DNA from: Dryocola sp. LX212
GTDB lineage: Bacteria > Pseudomonadota > Gammaproteobacteria > Enterobacterales > Enterobacteriaceae
Direction: 5' to 3'
Assembly: GCA_041504365.1 (NCBI GenBank)
Contig: CP167917.1
Span: 3,968,001 to 4,032,000, forward strand
Length of the DNA: 64,000 nt
Shown here: positions 1-10,703 of the stretch, piece after piece
Numbering within the stretch: position 1 is the first letter of the stretch
Layout: every line of letters begins with the position of its first letter
Position numbers and translations under genes: made by a program
The notes under the pieces: generated by a model
The model's input: the letters and a program-made list of their open reading frames with translations, nothing else
Told to the model about the DNA's origin: nothing
Databases searched by the model: none

Positions 1-718
1 CCGAACGCGCCGAACCGAAATAGGAGACCAGCACAACCGCCGCAATCGCCGACGCGAGGCCCACCATGCCGTATACGCCATACAGCGAACCGTTCACCGG
101 CAGCGCCGCATATCTCGCCGCTCGCGGATTCTGACCAATCAGGAAGATGTGGCGGCCAAAGCGGGCACGATGCGTTATCAGCCAGAACAGCAGCGTGATG
201 ACGGCAAACATCACCAGCGGGACTGGCAGGCCGAACAGCGTGAAATTGGCGAAGTTAGTAAAGACATCCGGGAAGCCGCCAATCCCCTCATAGCCCGTCG
301 CCCCGGCCATGCCGGAGAGCAGCAGCGCCCCGCCGCCGTACAGATAGAGCGTGCCAAGCGTGATAACCAGCGGGCTGATGCCGGTATAGTGAATAAGCGC
401 GGCGTTAAGCAGGCCGCACAGCAGGCCAACGGCGAGGGTGAGGATCACCGCCAGGGAGATGGGCAGGCCAGCCTGTAACATGACGCCCAGAGCAATAGCG
501 CACAGGCCAATCGTCGACCCCAGCGAGATATCAATACCGCCGCTGATAATCACTAAGGTCAGCGGCAGCGCGACTATGCCAATGCAGATAAAATCGCTGG
601 TGCTGAACAGCAGCATGTTGATATCCAGCATGCGCGGGTTTATCGCGCCAAACAGCAGGATCTCCGCCACCAGAATCAGCAGCAGCGCGACTTCCCAGTT
701 GAGTTTCAGCTTGCTCAT
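1..718 (-). CDS. lsrD: LsrD, autoinducer-2 import permease (partial)
   Basis: Inner-membrane permease of the ABC importer that brings the quorum signal autoinducer-2 into the cell, working with LsrC, LsrA and the binding protein LsrB. The readable part starts MSKLKLNWEVALLL and covers about 239 residues of a family near 330. It contains several hydrophobic spans and the GGIDISLGS motif of the RbsC/LsrC/LsrD permease family. The 3' end lies outside the window. Its ATG directly follows the lsrC stop (TGAATG), so the two are translationally coupled. The operon order lsrA-lsrC-lsrD matches E. coli, so lsrB, lsrF and lsrG are expected beyond the left edge. Confidence 0.95.
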   Translation of the reverse strand, partial: MSKLKLNWEVALLLILVAEILLFGAINPRMLDINMLLFSTSDFICIGIVALPLTLVIISGGIDISLGSTIGLCAIALGVMLQAGLPISLAVILTLAVGLLCGLLNAALIHYTGISPLVITLGTLYLYGGGALLLSGMAGATGYEGIGGFPDVFTNFANFTLFGLPVPLVMFAVITLLFWLITHRARFGRHIFLIGQNPRAARYAALPVNGSLYGVYGMVGLASAIAAVVLVSYFGSARS

Positions 719-1750
719 TCAGGCCACGTCCTTCTTTTTACGGGGGAAGGGTTTGACGTTTTTCGCCCCCGGCAAAGGGGGAACAAAACGGCTGTATTTC
801 TGCGCCCGCTGATGGCGAGCCAGCGCCTGACGCAGCCGCCCGTCAAGCACTAGCACGCCGAGCAGGACCAGGCCGGCGATAAAATCATTCCACCAGGCCG
901 GGAGCTTAAACAGCACCAGCACGGTGTCGATCTGCGTGAGGAAAAAGGCTCCCAGAAACGCGCCTATTACCGTGCCCGTTCCGCCGAGCAGGGAGATGCC
1001 GCCCAGCACGCAGGCGGCGATGGCCTTCATCTCCAGCCCGCTGCCCGTCTGGTTGGGCACAAAGCCAATCTGTGAAGCGAAGATAATCCCCGCGACAGCG
1101 GCGAGCACGCCGTTGAAGGTAAAGGCCAGTAGGCGGGTCCGGTTAACCGCCACGCCAAGCTGGCGGGCGGCGGCAAGGTTATCGCCGACGGCGTAGAAAT
1201 CGCGTCCGAATGCCGTTCTCGCCAGCATCCACGCCGCCACCGTCACCAGTCCCAGCACGACAAGCCCGAGCGGCGATACCCCAAACGCCAGCGGTTCTGA
1301 GAGGGATTTCAGGCTCGCGGGCAATCCTTCAATCCACTTACCGCCCGTCCACAGCAGCATACCGCCGCGATAAAGCCCGAGGGTGCCAAGCGTGGCGACG
1401 ATGGCGGGAATACGCAGCCAGACCACCAGCACGCCGTTGAAGAAGCCCGCCGCAGCGCCAACCGCCAGGGCAAACAGCATCGCCACGGGAAGGCTATAGC
1501 CGCCGTTTAACGCCATACCGACCGCGATGGCGCACAGGCCCACCGTCGAGCCAACGGAAACATCGATATTGCGGGTCAGCATGACCATCGAAGCGCCTAC
1601 GGCCAGCAGGATCAGGATCTGCGAGCTGGTGAAAATCATGCTTAGGGTTTGCAGGCTGAAATAGCTATGGTTCAGCCCCACCAGTACGGTGAACAGCACC
1701 AGAATGGCGAGCAGCGCACTCAGCTCCCTGTTTTTTAGCAGCTTTCTCAT
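719..1750 (-). CDS. lsrC: LsrC, autoinducer-2 import permease
   Basis: Second integral-membrane subunit of the autoinducer-2 ABC importer. The 343 residues match the family's length and are hydrophobic throughout, with the [12 protein letters not shown] signature (about residues 60-71) and the [18 protein letters not shown] block (about 255-272) of ribose-type permeases. Its ATG overlaps the lsrA stop by four bases (ATGA), and lsrD follows without a gap. The C-terminal tail is rich in Lys and Arg (about residues 320-343), as expected for a cytoplasmic end. Confidence 0.96.
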   Translation of the reverse strand: MRKLLKNRELSALLAILVLFTVLVGLNHSYFSLQTLSMIFTSSQILILLAVGASMVMLTRNIDVSVGSTVGLCAIAVGMALNGGYSLPVAMLFALAVGAAAGFFNGVLVVWLRIPAIVATLGTLGLYRGGMLLWTGGKWIEGLPASLKSLSEPLAFGVSPLGLVVLGLVTVAAWMLARTAFGRDFYAVGDNLAAARQLGVAVNRTRLLAFTFNGVLAAVAGIIFASQIGFVPNQTGSGLEMKAIAACVLGGISLLGGTGTVIGAFLGAFFLTQIDTVLVLFKLPAWWNDFIAGLVLLGVLVLDGRLRQALARHQRAQKYSRFVPPLPGAKNVKPFPRKKKDVA

Positions 1751-3246
1751 GCATGACCTCCGCCAAACGCCATGCTCATCATGCGATCGACACTGATGAG
1801 GGATTTGTGCAGCTCGCCGTTCATCGCCCCCTGATGCATGACCAGCACGCGGTCCGCCAGCCCGATAAACTCGTCCAGATCGCTTGAGATCATCAGCACC
1901 GCCACGTTCTGCGCCGCCACGCTTTTAATCAGCTGGTAGATATCAGCCCGCGCCGCCACGTCCACGCCGCGGGTTGGTTCATCGACGATCAGCAGTAAAG
2001 GGTTTGCCTCCAGACAGCGCGCCAGCAGGACTTTTTGCTGGTTGCCGCCGGAAAGCGTACGTACGGTCTGTTCGGCATTGTTCAGCTTGATGCCCAGCGC
2101 GCGGTGATACCGCTCCACCACCGCCGCCTCACGTTTATTCTGCTGCCACAGGCTGGGTTCGTTCAGCGCTACGGTGTTCCAGCGGATCGGCGCATCGAGG
2201 AAAAGGCCGGAAACCTGGCGATCTTCAGGCAGATAGATCAGCCCTCGATCGAGGCGCGATTTTGTACGATCGGCACTGATTTCCCGATTTTCTAAATAGA
2301 TCTTTCCGCCGCGCACCGGTCTTAATCCGTAAAGCGTCTCGGCCAGTTCGGTACGCCCCGATCCGACTAATCCGGCAAGGCCCACAATCTCACCGGCATA
2401 CAATTCAAAATTCAGATCGATAAAGCCTTCCCCGGTCAGCTCTTCTACCCGCATGACGGGAAAGTCCTGTGGTTCGGTGCGGCGATTGCCCGGCAGCGCC
2501 AGCCAAAGCTTTTGCGTTTCGCTGAGCGTGTGCTGCCGGTTAACCGGCGTCATCGCGTTGATCAGTTGCTCGTCCAGCAGCTGCGAAGTTTCGCCGTGCA
2601 GCACCACCGCTCCGTCGCGCATTACCGAAATGTGGCTGGCAAGCCTGCGGATCTCCGGCAGCTTGTGGGAGATAAAAACGATGCCGACGCCCAGATCCTG
2701 CAACGCGCGGATCTGGCGGAACAACCGCTCGGTTTCGCCCGGCGTCAGGGAAGCCGTTGGCTCATCGAGAATCAGGATCTTCGCCTCACGCATCAGCCCG
2801 CGCAGGATCTCCACCATCTGTTGATCCGCAACTTCCAGCGTGCTGGCCGTGGCGTGTAATGGGATCTGGCATTCAAGCTGCCGCATTTTCTCCCGCAGCC
2901 GGTTTTCATGATCGGTACTACGAGGCAGACGAAAGAGGATATTTTCGCGCACGCTAAGGTTTGGGAAGAGCATTGGCTCCTGCGGCACCAGATAGACGCC
3001 CAGCTCGTGGGCCTGCCCGGGCGTTAAACGCGCAAAATGCCTGCCGTTAATTTTCAGTTCACCGCGATCCGGTGTTTCAACCCCTGCGATTATCTTCATT
3101 AACGTCGATTTCCCCGCCCCGTTGCCGCCAAGCAAAGCGTGGACCTGCCCGGCATACAGAGTAAAATCAATGTCTTTCAGGACGCTAACGCCGTAAAACT
3201 GCTTGCTGATACGGCAGGCTTCCAGCACGGGGGAGATATCAGGCAT
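1747..3246 (-). CDS. lsrA: LsrA, autoinducer-2 import ATPase
   Basis: Cytoplasmic ATPase of the autoinducer-2 importer, 499 residues made of two fused ABC domains as in RbsA and MglA. The first domain has an intact Walker A (GGNGAGKST, about 40-48) and Walker B ([10 protein letters not shown]). The second has a clear LSGGNQQK signature and [10 protein letters not shown] Walker B. I chose the ATG giving MPDISPV, because GGAG lies eight bases upstream; an in-frame ATG 16 codons earlier has no comparable ribosome site. It is the first gene of lsrACD and is divergent from lsrR, which in E. coli represses it until phospho-autoinducer-2 accumulates. Confidence 0.96.
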   Translation of the reverse strand: MPDISPVLEACRISKQFYGVSVLKDIDFTLYAGQVHALLGGNGAGKSTLMKIIAGVETPDRGELKINGRHFARLTPGQAHELGVYLVPQEPMLFPNLSVRENILFRLPRSTDHENRLREKMRQLECQIPLHATASTLEVADQQMVEILRGLMREAKILILDEPTASLTPGETERLFRQIRALQDLGVGIVFISHKLPEIRRLASHISVMRDGAVVLHGETSQLLDEQLINAMTPVNRQHTLSETQKLWLALPGNRRTEPQDFPVMRVEELTGEGFIDLNFELYAGEIVGLAGLVGSGRTELAETLYGLRPVRGGKIYLENREISADRTKSRLDRGLIYLPEDRQVSGLFLDAPIRWNTVALNEPSLWQQNKREAAVVERYHRALGIKLNNAEQTVRTLSGGNQQKVLLARCLEANPLLLIVDEPTRGVDVAARADIYQLIKSVAAQNVAVLMISSDLDEFIGLADRVLVMHQGAMNGELHKSLISVDRMMSMAFGGGHA

Positions 3247-3459
3247 CTTCACTCCAGAATTGAACAAAAGAGAAATTGCGTTAATAATGTTCAAAAGCGT
3301 AGACGCCGATATATGTTTACAACCGGGCAGCGATCACAAATTTTTTAAATAGATTGGTTAAAACATCTGCATCACTAAATGATCTTTTTGCCGTACGCTT
3401 CACATTTTCTATCCCGGCATCTTCGAACATATGATCTAAATTTGAATAAGAGTTCATCT
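3247..3459. promoter_or_regulatory. lsrA / lsrR divergent control region
   Basis: This 213-base spacer separates the divergent lsrACD and lsrRK units. In E. coli the equivalent region carries LsrR operators and a CRP-cAMP site. It is AT-rich, but I could not pick out a full CRP palindrome: the best is a single TCACA half-site near 3336. The role is inferred from gene arrangement. Confidence 0.6.
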
Positions 3460-4428
3460 ATGAGCGATAAACGAGCAGAAGAAGGACGGCTTGCCGGCCT
3501 GCCGATGGCAGAAGAGGAGCTCCTCGCCAGGGTGGCCTGGTCTTATTACCACGACGGACTGACGCAAAACGATATCGGCGAGCGGCTTGGTCTGCCGCGC
3601 CTGAAGATTTCCCGGCTGCTGGAGAAAGGTCGCCAGTCCGGAGTGATCCGCGTGCAGATCAACTCGCGCTTCGAGGGTTGCCTGGCGCTGGAAACCGAGT
3701 TACAGCAGCGATTCGGCCTGAAGATCGCCCGAGTGCTGCCCGCGCTGAATACCCCGGCGATGAATACGCGTCTGGGGATTGGCGCGGCGCAGTCGCTGAT
3801 GGGCGTACTGGAGCCGGCGCAGATGCTGGCGGTCGGTTTCGGCGAGGCCACCATGAGCTGCCTGCAGCACCTGAGCGGGTTTATCGGCTCGCAGCAGATC
3901 CGCCTGGTTACGCTTTCCGGCGGCGTCGGGCCGTATATGACCGGCATCGGCCAGCTCGATGCGGCCTGTAGCGTTAGCATGATCCCTGCCCCGCTGCGCG
4001 TATCGTCGCCGCAGGTGGCAGAAATTTTAAGAATGGAGTCGAGCGTGCGGGATGTGATCCTCGCCGCAACGGCGGCTGAAGTGGCGGTAGTCGGCATCGG
4101 CGCTATCAATCAGAAACGCGATGCTACGATCCTGCGCTCTGGCTATATAAGCGAAGGTGAACAGCTGATGTACGCCCGCAAAGGGGCGGTGGGCGATATC
4201 CTGGGCTATTTCCTGCAAGCGGACGGCGAACTGGTGGAAGGGCTGGAAATCCACCGTGAGTTACTCGGCGTGACGCTGGATGACCTCTCGCATCTGCCGA
4301 CTATCGTTGGCGTGGCGGGCGGGCTCCATAAGGCGGAGGCCATTTATGCCGCCCTGAAAGGCCAGCGTATCAACGGCCTGGTGACGGAAGAAGAGACCGC
4401 GCGGGCGGTACTGGCACTGGCGGGTTAA
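3460..4428 (+). CDS. lsrR: LsrR, repressor of the lsr operon
   Basis: SorC/DeoR-type transcription regulator that represses lsr genes and is released by phospho-autoinducer-2. It has 322 residues. The N-terminal helix-turn-helix is visible as [20 protein letters not shown] (about residues 29-48), followed by the sugar-phosphate-binding domain with GFGEATMS and [18 protein letters not shown]. The ATG giving MSDKRAEEG is preferred, since the 27-codon upstream extension does not resemble the family. It is the first gene of lsrRK, with lsrK starting 40 bases downstream. Confidence 0.95.
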   Translation: MSDKRAEEGRLAGLPMAEEELLARVAWSYYHDGLTQNDIGERLGLPRLKISRLLEKGRQSGVIRVQINSRFEGCLALETELQQRFGLKIARVLPALNTPAMNTRLGIGAAQSLMGVLEPAQMLAVGFGEATMSCLQHLSGFIGSQQIRLVTLSGGVGPYMTGIGQLDAACSVSMIPAPLRVSSPQVAEILRMESSVRDVILAATAAEVAVVGIGAINQKRDATILRSGYISEGEQLMYARKGAVGDILGYFLQADGELVEGLEIHRELLGVTLDDLSHLPTIVGVAGGLHKAEAIYAALKGQRINGLVTEEETARAVLALAG

Positions 4429-4468
4429 CACCGGCTCGTCGCCAGCCGCGCTCACATGAGGATTGGCG

Positions 4469-6043
4469 ATGAGTTACCTACTTGCGTTAGATGCCGGAAC
4501 GGGGAGCATCCGGGCCGTTATTTTTGATACGTCCGGCCACCAGATTGCCGTCGGCCAGGCCGAATGGAAACACCTGAGCGTAGCCGACGTGCCCGGCTCG
4601 ATGGAGTTCGACCTTGAAACGAACTGGCTGCTCGCCTGCCGCTGCATCCGGGAAGCGCTGCAAAAAGCGCATTTGCCGCCGGGGGCCATCAGTGCCCTTG
4701 CCTGCTGTTCGATGCGCGAAGGCATCGTACTTTATGACCGCAACGGCGACCCTATCTGGGCCTGCGCCAACGTCGACGCCCGCGCCAGCCGTGAAGTCGC
4801 CGAACTCAAAGAAATTCACGACGACCAATTTGAATCCGAGGTGTATCACGTCTCCGGCCAGACGCTGGCGCTGAGCGCCATGCCGCGCCTGCTATGGCTT
4901 GCACACCACAGGCCGGATATCTACCGCAAAGCAGCAACCATCACCATGATCAGCGACTGGCTGGCGGCGAAGCTTTCCGGCGAGCTGGCGGTCGACCCTT
5001 CCAACGCGGGCACCACCGGCATGCTGGATCTGGCGACCCGCGACTGGCGGCCCGCGCTGCTGGATATGGCCGGGCTGCGGGCAGATATCCTCTCGCCGGT
5101 GAAGGAAACGGGCAGCGTGCTGGGCGGCGTAACGCAGGAGGCAGCGCAGCTTAGCGGTCTCCTGCCCGGTACACCGGTAGTGATGGGCGGCGGCGACGTG
5201 CAGCTTGGCTGCCTGGGGCTTGGCATAGTGCGCGCAGGGCAAACGGCGGTGCTGGGAGGAACGTTCTGGCAGCAGGTCGTCAATCTTCCGGCAATTAAGA
5301 CCGACCCGGAAATGAACATTCGCGTGAATCCCCACGTCATCAGCAATATGGTGCAGGCGGAATCGATCAGCTTCTTTACCGGCCTGACAATGCGCTGGTT
5401 TCGGGACGCCTTCTGCGCCGAGGAAAAACTGCTGGCTGAAAGGCTGGGCGTGGATACCTACGCGCTGCTGGAAGATATGGCGGCCCGCGTGCCTGCTGGA
5501 TCCCACGGCGTGATGCCGATTTTCTCTGACGCGATGCACTTTAAACAGTGGTATCACGCCGCGCCGTCGTTTATTAACCTCTCCATCGACCCCGAAAAAT
5601 GCAACAAGGCAACCCTGTTCCGCGCGCTGGAGGAGAACGCCGCGATTGTGTCGGCCTGTAATCTTGAGCAGATTTCCAGTTTCTCTGGCGTGACGTTTGA
5701 ATCGCTGGTCTTTGCGGGCGGCGGCTCGAAAGGCGCATTGTGGAGCCAGATTTTAAGCGATGTTACCGGCCTGCCCGTGCGCGTTCCGGTAGTAAAAGAA
5801 GCGACGGCATTAGGCTGCGCAATTGCCGCGGGCGTTGGCGCCGGGCTGTTTAATGATATGGCCGATACCGGCGAGCGGCTGGTGAAATGGCAGCGGGAAT
5901 TCACGCCGAACGTGGCGCACCGTGAGATGTATGGAGAGATGAAAAGGAAGTGGATTAAGGTCTACGCGGACCAGTTAACGCTGGTAGATAGCGGATTGAC
6001 TACGTCGATGTGGCAGGCACCGGGATTAGACAGGCAAAAATAA
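4469..6043 (+). CDS. lsrK: LsrK, autoinducer-2 kinase
   Basis: FGGY-family kinase that phosphorylates imported autoinducer-2 in the cytoplasm, trapping it and making the LsrR inducer. It has 524 residues, with the N-terminal phosphate-binding [14 protein letters not shown] (about residues 5-18) and the C-terminal [13 protein letters not shown] and [15 protein letters not shown] blocks. The ATG is preferred over a TTG two codons upstream, because GAGG (4457-4460) is well spaced only for the ATG. It is about as long as E. coli LsrK (530), which has a slightly longer N-terminus. It lies next to a run of REP-like repeats. Confidence 0.95.
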   Translation: MSYLLALDAGTGSIRAVIFDTSGHQIAVGQAEWKHLSVADVPGSMEFDLETNWLLACRCIREALQKAHLPPGAISALACCSMREGIVLYDRNGDPIWACANVDARASREVAELKEIHDDQFESEVYHVSGQTLALSAMPRLLWLAHHRPDIYRKAATITMISDWLAAKLSGELAVDPSNAGTTGMLDLATRDWRPALLDMAGLRADILSPVKETGSVLGGVTQEAAQLSGLLPGTPVVMGGGDVQLGCLGLGIVRAGQTAVLGGTFWQQVVNLPAIKTDPEMNIRVNPHVISNMVQAESISFFTGLTMRWFRDAFCAEEKLLAERLGVDTYALLEDMAARVPAGSHGVMPIFSDAMHFKQWYHAAPSFINLSIDPEKCNKATLFRALEENAAIVSACNLEQISSFSGVTFESLVFAGGGSKGALWSQILSDVTGLPVRVPVVKEATALGCAIAAGVGAGLFNDMADTGERLVKWQREFTPNVAHREMYGEMKRKWIKVYADQLTLVDSGLTTSMWQAPGLDRQK

Positions 6044-6059
6044 AGTTGGGTGGTTTTTA

Positions 6060-6089
6060 GGTGGATGGCGCTACGCTTATCCACCCTAC
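6060..6089 (-). repeat. REP-like element 1
   Basis: Inverted repeat with arms GGTGGAT and ATCCACC around a GGCGCTACGCTT-type core. The CTAC at its end reads GTAG at the 5' end on the minus strand, the mark of REP (repetitive extragenic palindromic) elements. Confidence 0.85.
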
Positions 6090-6114
6090 ATCACATGCGG
6101 CATCGGACTTTATT

Positions 6115-6140
6115 GGTGGATGGCGTTGCGCTTACCTACC
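6115..6140 (-). repeat. REP-like element 2 (degenerate)
   Basis: Same left arm (GGTGGAT) and GGCGTTGCGCTTA core as element 1, but the right arm has decayed to ACCTACC, so the stem is imperfect. Confidence 0.65.
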
Positions 6141-6155
6141 GGCTTATACCGACCC

Positions 6156-6185
6156 GTAGGTCGGATAAGCGCAGCGTCATCCGAC
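6156..6185 (+). repeat. REP-like element 3
   Basis: GTAG followed by arms GTCGGAT and ATCCGAC around AAGCGCAGCGTC. It is inverted relative to elements 1 and 2, forming a BIME-like cluster between lsrK and lptG. Confidence 0.85.
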
Positions 6186-6189
6186 GCAA

Positions 6190-7269
6190 TCAGCCCGAGC
6201 GCTTCATCATCAGCCAGAGGCTGAGCAGGAAGAAGCTGGCGCTCGGCAACAGCGCACCAAGGATTGGCGGAATGTTGTACACCAGGCTCAGCGGCCCGAA
6301 GATCTGATCGAGGACGTAGAACACGAAGCCGAAGCTGATACCGGTCACCACTCGTACGCCCATAGGCACGCTTCGCAGCGGCCCGAAGATAAACGACAGC
6401 GCCATCAGCATCATCACCGCTACCGACAGCGGGGCAAAAATTTTGCTCCACATGTTCAGCTGGTAACGCCCGGCATCCTGCCCGCTCGACTTGAGGTATT
6501 TTACGTAATTGTGCAGGCCGCTTATCGACAGCGCGTCGGGATCCAGCGCCACTACGCCCAGTTTGTCCGGCGTGAGGTTGGTTTTCCATTCGCCGCTCAG
6601 CGTCTGGGAGCCTGTTATCTGCTTTGGATTCGTCAGGTTGGATTCATTCACCTGAGAAAGATGCCAGACCTTGTGCTCCGTATCGTACTTCGCAGCGGCG
6701 GCGTAACGAACGTTTTGCAGGCGGCGCTGGTCGTTAAAGCCGTAAATGCTGATACCCGCCAGCTCGTTGTCGCCCTTTACGCGTTCGATGTAGACAAAGT
6801 TTTTACCGTCTTTCGCCCACAGCCCCTGCTGGGTTGTCAGCAATGAACCGCCGTACATCTGCTGTGCGCGATAGTTACGGGCCATCTGCTCCCCCTGCGG
6901 TGCGACCCACTCGCCAATCGCCATGGTCAGCAGCACCAGGGGAATAGCGGTTTTCATCACCGAGAGTGCAATCTGTAAACGCGTGAAGCCGGAAGCCTGC
7001 ATGACCACCAGCTCGCTGCGCTGTGCCAGCATCCCCAGCCCCAGCAGCGCGCCTAACAGCGCCGCCATCGGGAAGAAGATCTGAATATCTTTCGGCACGC
7101 TGAGAACGGTATACACACCGGCCCCTAAAGCAGAGTAAGCACCCTGCCCCGCCTTTTTAAGCTGATCGACAAATTTGATAATGCCGGATAGCGACACCAG
7201 CATGAAGAGCGTCATCATGATGGTGGTAAAAATTGTTTTACCGATATAGCGGTCAAGTACGCCAAACAT
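6190..7269 (-). CDS. lptG: LptG, LPS export permease
   Basis: Inner-membrane subunit of the LptB2FG ABC transporter that extracts lipopolysaccharide from the inner membrane and pushes it to LptC-LptA. It has 359 residues (E. coli 360), with membrane spans near the N-terminus (about 15-35, 60-85, 100-120), a periplasmic beta-jellyroll in the middle and three spans at the C-terminus. The start overlaps the lptF stop by one base (TAATG), so translation is coupled. Confidence 0.97.
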   Translation of the reverse strand: MFGVLDRYIGKTIFTTIMMTLFMLVSLSGIIKFVDQLKKAGQGAYSALGAGVYTVLSVPKDIQIFFPMAALLGALLGLGMLAQRSELVVMQASGFTRLQIALSVMKTAIPLVLLTMAIGEWVAPQGEQMARNYRAQQMYGGSLLTTQQGLWAKDGKNFVYIERVKGDNELAGISIYGFNDQRRLQNVRYAAAAKYDTEHKVWHLSQVNESNLTNPKQITGSQTLSGEWKTNLTPDKLGVVALDPDALSISGLHNYVKYLKSSGQDAGRYQLNMWSKIFAPLSVAVMMLMALSFIFGPLRSVPMGVRVVTGISFGFVFYVLDQIFGPLSLVYNIPPILGALLPSASFFLLSLWLMMKRSG

Positions 7270-8369
7270 TATGCCGACCCCTTTTTACCGAAGCCCGCAC
7301 GCAGCTTGCGCATCGGGAGCGTATCCCAGATGTTCAGCACCACAGCGATGACTAAGTAGAGAAGGTTCACCAGCCAGATCCAGATGAACGGGTCAATTTT
7401 ACCTTTCGCGCCGTTGGACTTCAGCGACGTCTGCAGCAGGAAGAACACCAGATAAAGCAGCATGGCGGGCAGCATCGACAGCACGCGGCCCTGACGCGGG
7501 TTAACTACGCTGAGCGGAACGACCATCAGCGCCATAATAAACACGGTCAGCACCAGAGTAAGGCGCCAGTGCAGCTCGGCGCGGGCATTCGGTTTGTCAG
7601 ACTGCCACAGCGTTTTCATGTCCATCTGGCTGGCATCGTCCGGGTTCAGCGCAACGGCCTGATGGCCCACGATCGCCTGGTAGTCTTTAAAGTCGGTAAT
7701 GCGGAAATCACGGAGCAGAGCGGTCCCTTCAAAGCGGGTACCGGTATTGAGCGTCACAACCTGAGAGCCGTCCGGGCGCTGGGAGAGATGGCCGGAATCA
7801 GCCACCACGACGGAAGGACGTGCGTTGCCCTTAGGACGTAGCTGAGCGAGGAATACCTCTTTAAAACTGGAGCCCTCAACGCTTTCGATAAACAGCACGG
7901 AGTTGCCGTCCGTAGCCTGCTGGAATTGGCCCTGGGCCAGTGCCGCCATGCCGGGGTTCGCTTTGGCTTCCGCCAGCACTTCATCCTGGTGCAGAGAAGA
8001 CCAGGGTCCCAGCCACATGACGTTGACCGCCGCCACCACGCCAGTAAAGAGTGCGAGGATCATCGCGGCTTTGACCAGCACGGCTTTACTCAGACCACAG
8101 GCATGCATTACCGTGATTTCGCTTTCGGTATAAAGCCGACCCAGCGTCATCAGCAGCCCTAAAAACAGGCTCAGAGGCAGAATTAGCTGCGCCATTTCGG
8201 GCACACCCAAGCCTAATAAGGAAAGAACGAGGTTTGTCGGGATATCGCCGTCAACGGCCGCACCGAGGATCCTGACCAGCTTCTGACAAAAGAAGATCAG
8301 CAGCAGGATAAAGAGGATCGCAAGTTGGCTCTTGAGCGTCTCCCGAACCAGATATCTTATGATAATCAC
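7269..8369 (-). CDS. lptF: LptF, LPS export permease
   Basis: Partner of LptG in the LptB2FG lipopolysaccharide exporter, 366 residues as in E. coli. It begins MIIIRYLVRETLKSQLAIL, with transmembrane helices at about 15-35, 55-80 and 100-120, a periplasmic domain (about 130-260) and a C-terminal membrane bundle that includes PLSVVNPRQGRVLSMLPA. It is the first gene of lptFG and is divergent from pepA, as in E. coli. Confidence 0.97.
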   Translation of the reverse strand: MIIIRYLVRETLKSQLAILFILLLIFFCQKLVRILGAAVDGDIPTNLVLSLLGLGVPEMAQLILPLSLFLGLLMTLGRLYTESEITVMHACGLSKAVLVKAAMILALFTGVVAAVNVMWLGPWSSLHQDEVLAEAKANPGMAALAQGQFQQATDGNSVLFIESVEGSSFKEVFLAQLRPKGNARPSVVVADSGHLSQRPDGSQVVTLNTGTRFEGTALLRDFRITDFKDYQAIVGHQAVALNPDDASQMDMKTLWQSDKPNARAELHWRLTLVLTVFIMALMVVPLSVVNPRQGRVLSMLPAMLLYLVFFLLQTSLKSNGAKGKIDPFIWIWLVNLLYLVIAVVLNIWDTLPMRKLRAGFGKKGSA

Positions 8370-10157
<1,788 letters not shown>

Positions 10158-10178
10158 GCGATAATTTTGTAGCGAAAA

Positions 10179-10209
10179 GGGTGGATGACGCTTTGCTTAT
10201 CCACCCTAC
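10179..10209 (-). repeat. REP-like element 4
   Basis: Eight-base arms GGGTGGAT and ATCCACCC around GACGCTTTGCTT, ending in CTAC. It sits between pepA and holC. Confidence 0.85.
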
Positions 10210-10238
10210 GAAACAGCTAAATCGAAGATGCGAGTAAA

Positions 10239-10697
10239 ATGAAAAACGCGACGTTCTACCTGCTGGACAACGACACCCATATTGATGGGCTGAGCGCTGT
10301 TGAGCAAAGGGTGTGTGAACTTGCGGCAGAATGTTTTCGGGCAGGTAAGCGCGTGCTGATTGCCTGTGTGGATGAGCAGCAGGCTATCCGCCTGGACGAA
10401 GCGCTCTGGCAGCGCGATGCCAGCGCCTTTGTTCCCCACAATCTTGCCGGTGAAGGCCCACGTTACGGCGCCCCGGTAGAGTTAGCCTGGCCCGCGCGAC
10501 GCGGCAGCTCTTCTCGCGATATCCTGATAAGCCTGCTGCCACAGTTCGCAGATTTTGCCACCGCTTTCCATGAAGTGATAGACTTCGTTCCTTACGAAGA
10601 CACTCAAAAACAACTGGCCCGTGAGCGCTATAAGGCGTACCGCGTTGCTGGTTTCCACTTGACTACGGCGACTCATACCCCGCCGGGAACGACATAG
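10239..10697 (+). CDS. holC: HolC, DNA polymerase III chi subunit
   Basis: Chi subunit of the DNA polymerase III clamp loader, which links the loader to single-stranded DNA-binding protein. It has 152 residues (E. coli 147), with the conserved MKNATFYLLDND start, FVPHNLAGEGPRYGAPVELAW (about 67-87) and the C-terminal FVPYEDTQKQLARERYKAYRVAGF block. The last residues (TTATHTPPGTT) extend slightly beyond the E. coli end. valS starts six bases after the stop, so the two are co-transcribed as in E. coli. Confidence 0.96.
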   Translation: MKNATFYLLDNDTHIDGLSAVEQRVCELAAECFRAGKRVLIACVDEQQAIRLDEALWQRDASAFVPHNLAGEGPRYGAPVELAWPARRGSSSRDILISLLPQFADFATAFHEVIDFVPYEDTQKQLARERYKAYRVAGFHLTTATHTPPGTT

Positions 10698-10703
10698 CAG
10701 ACA

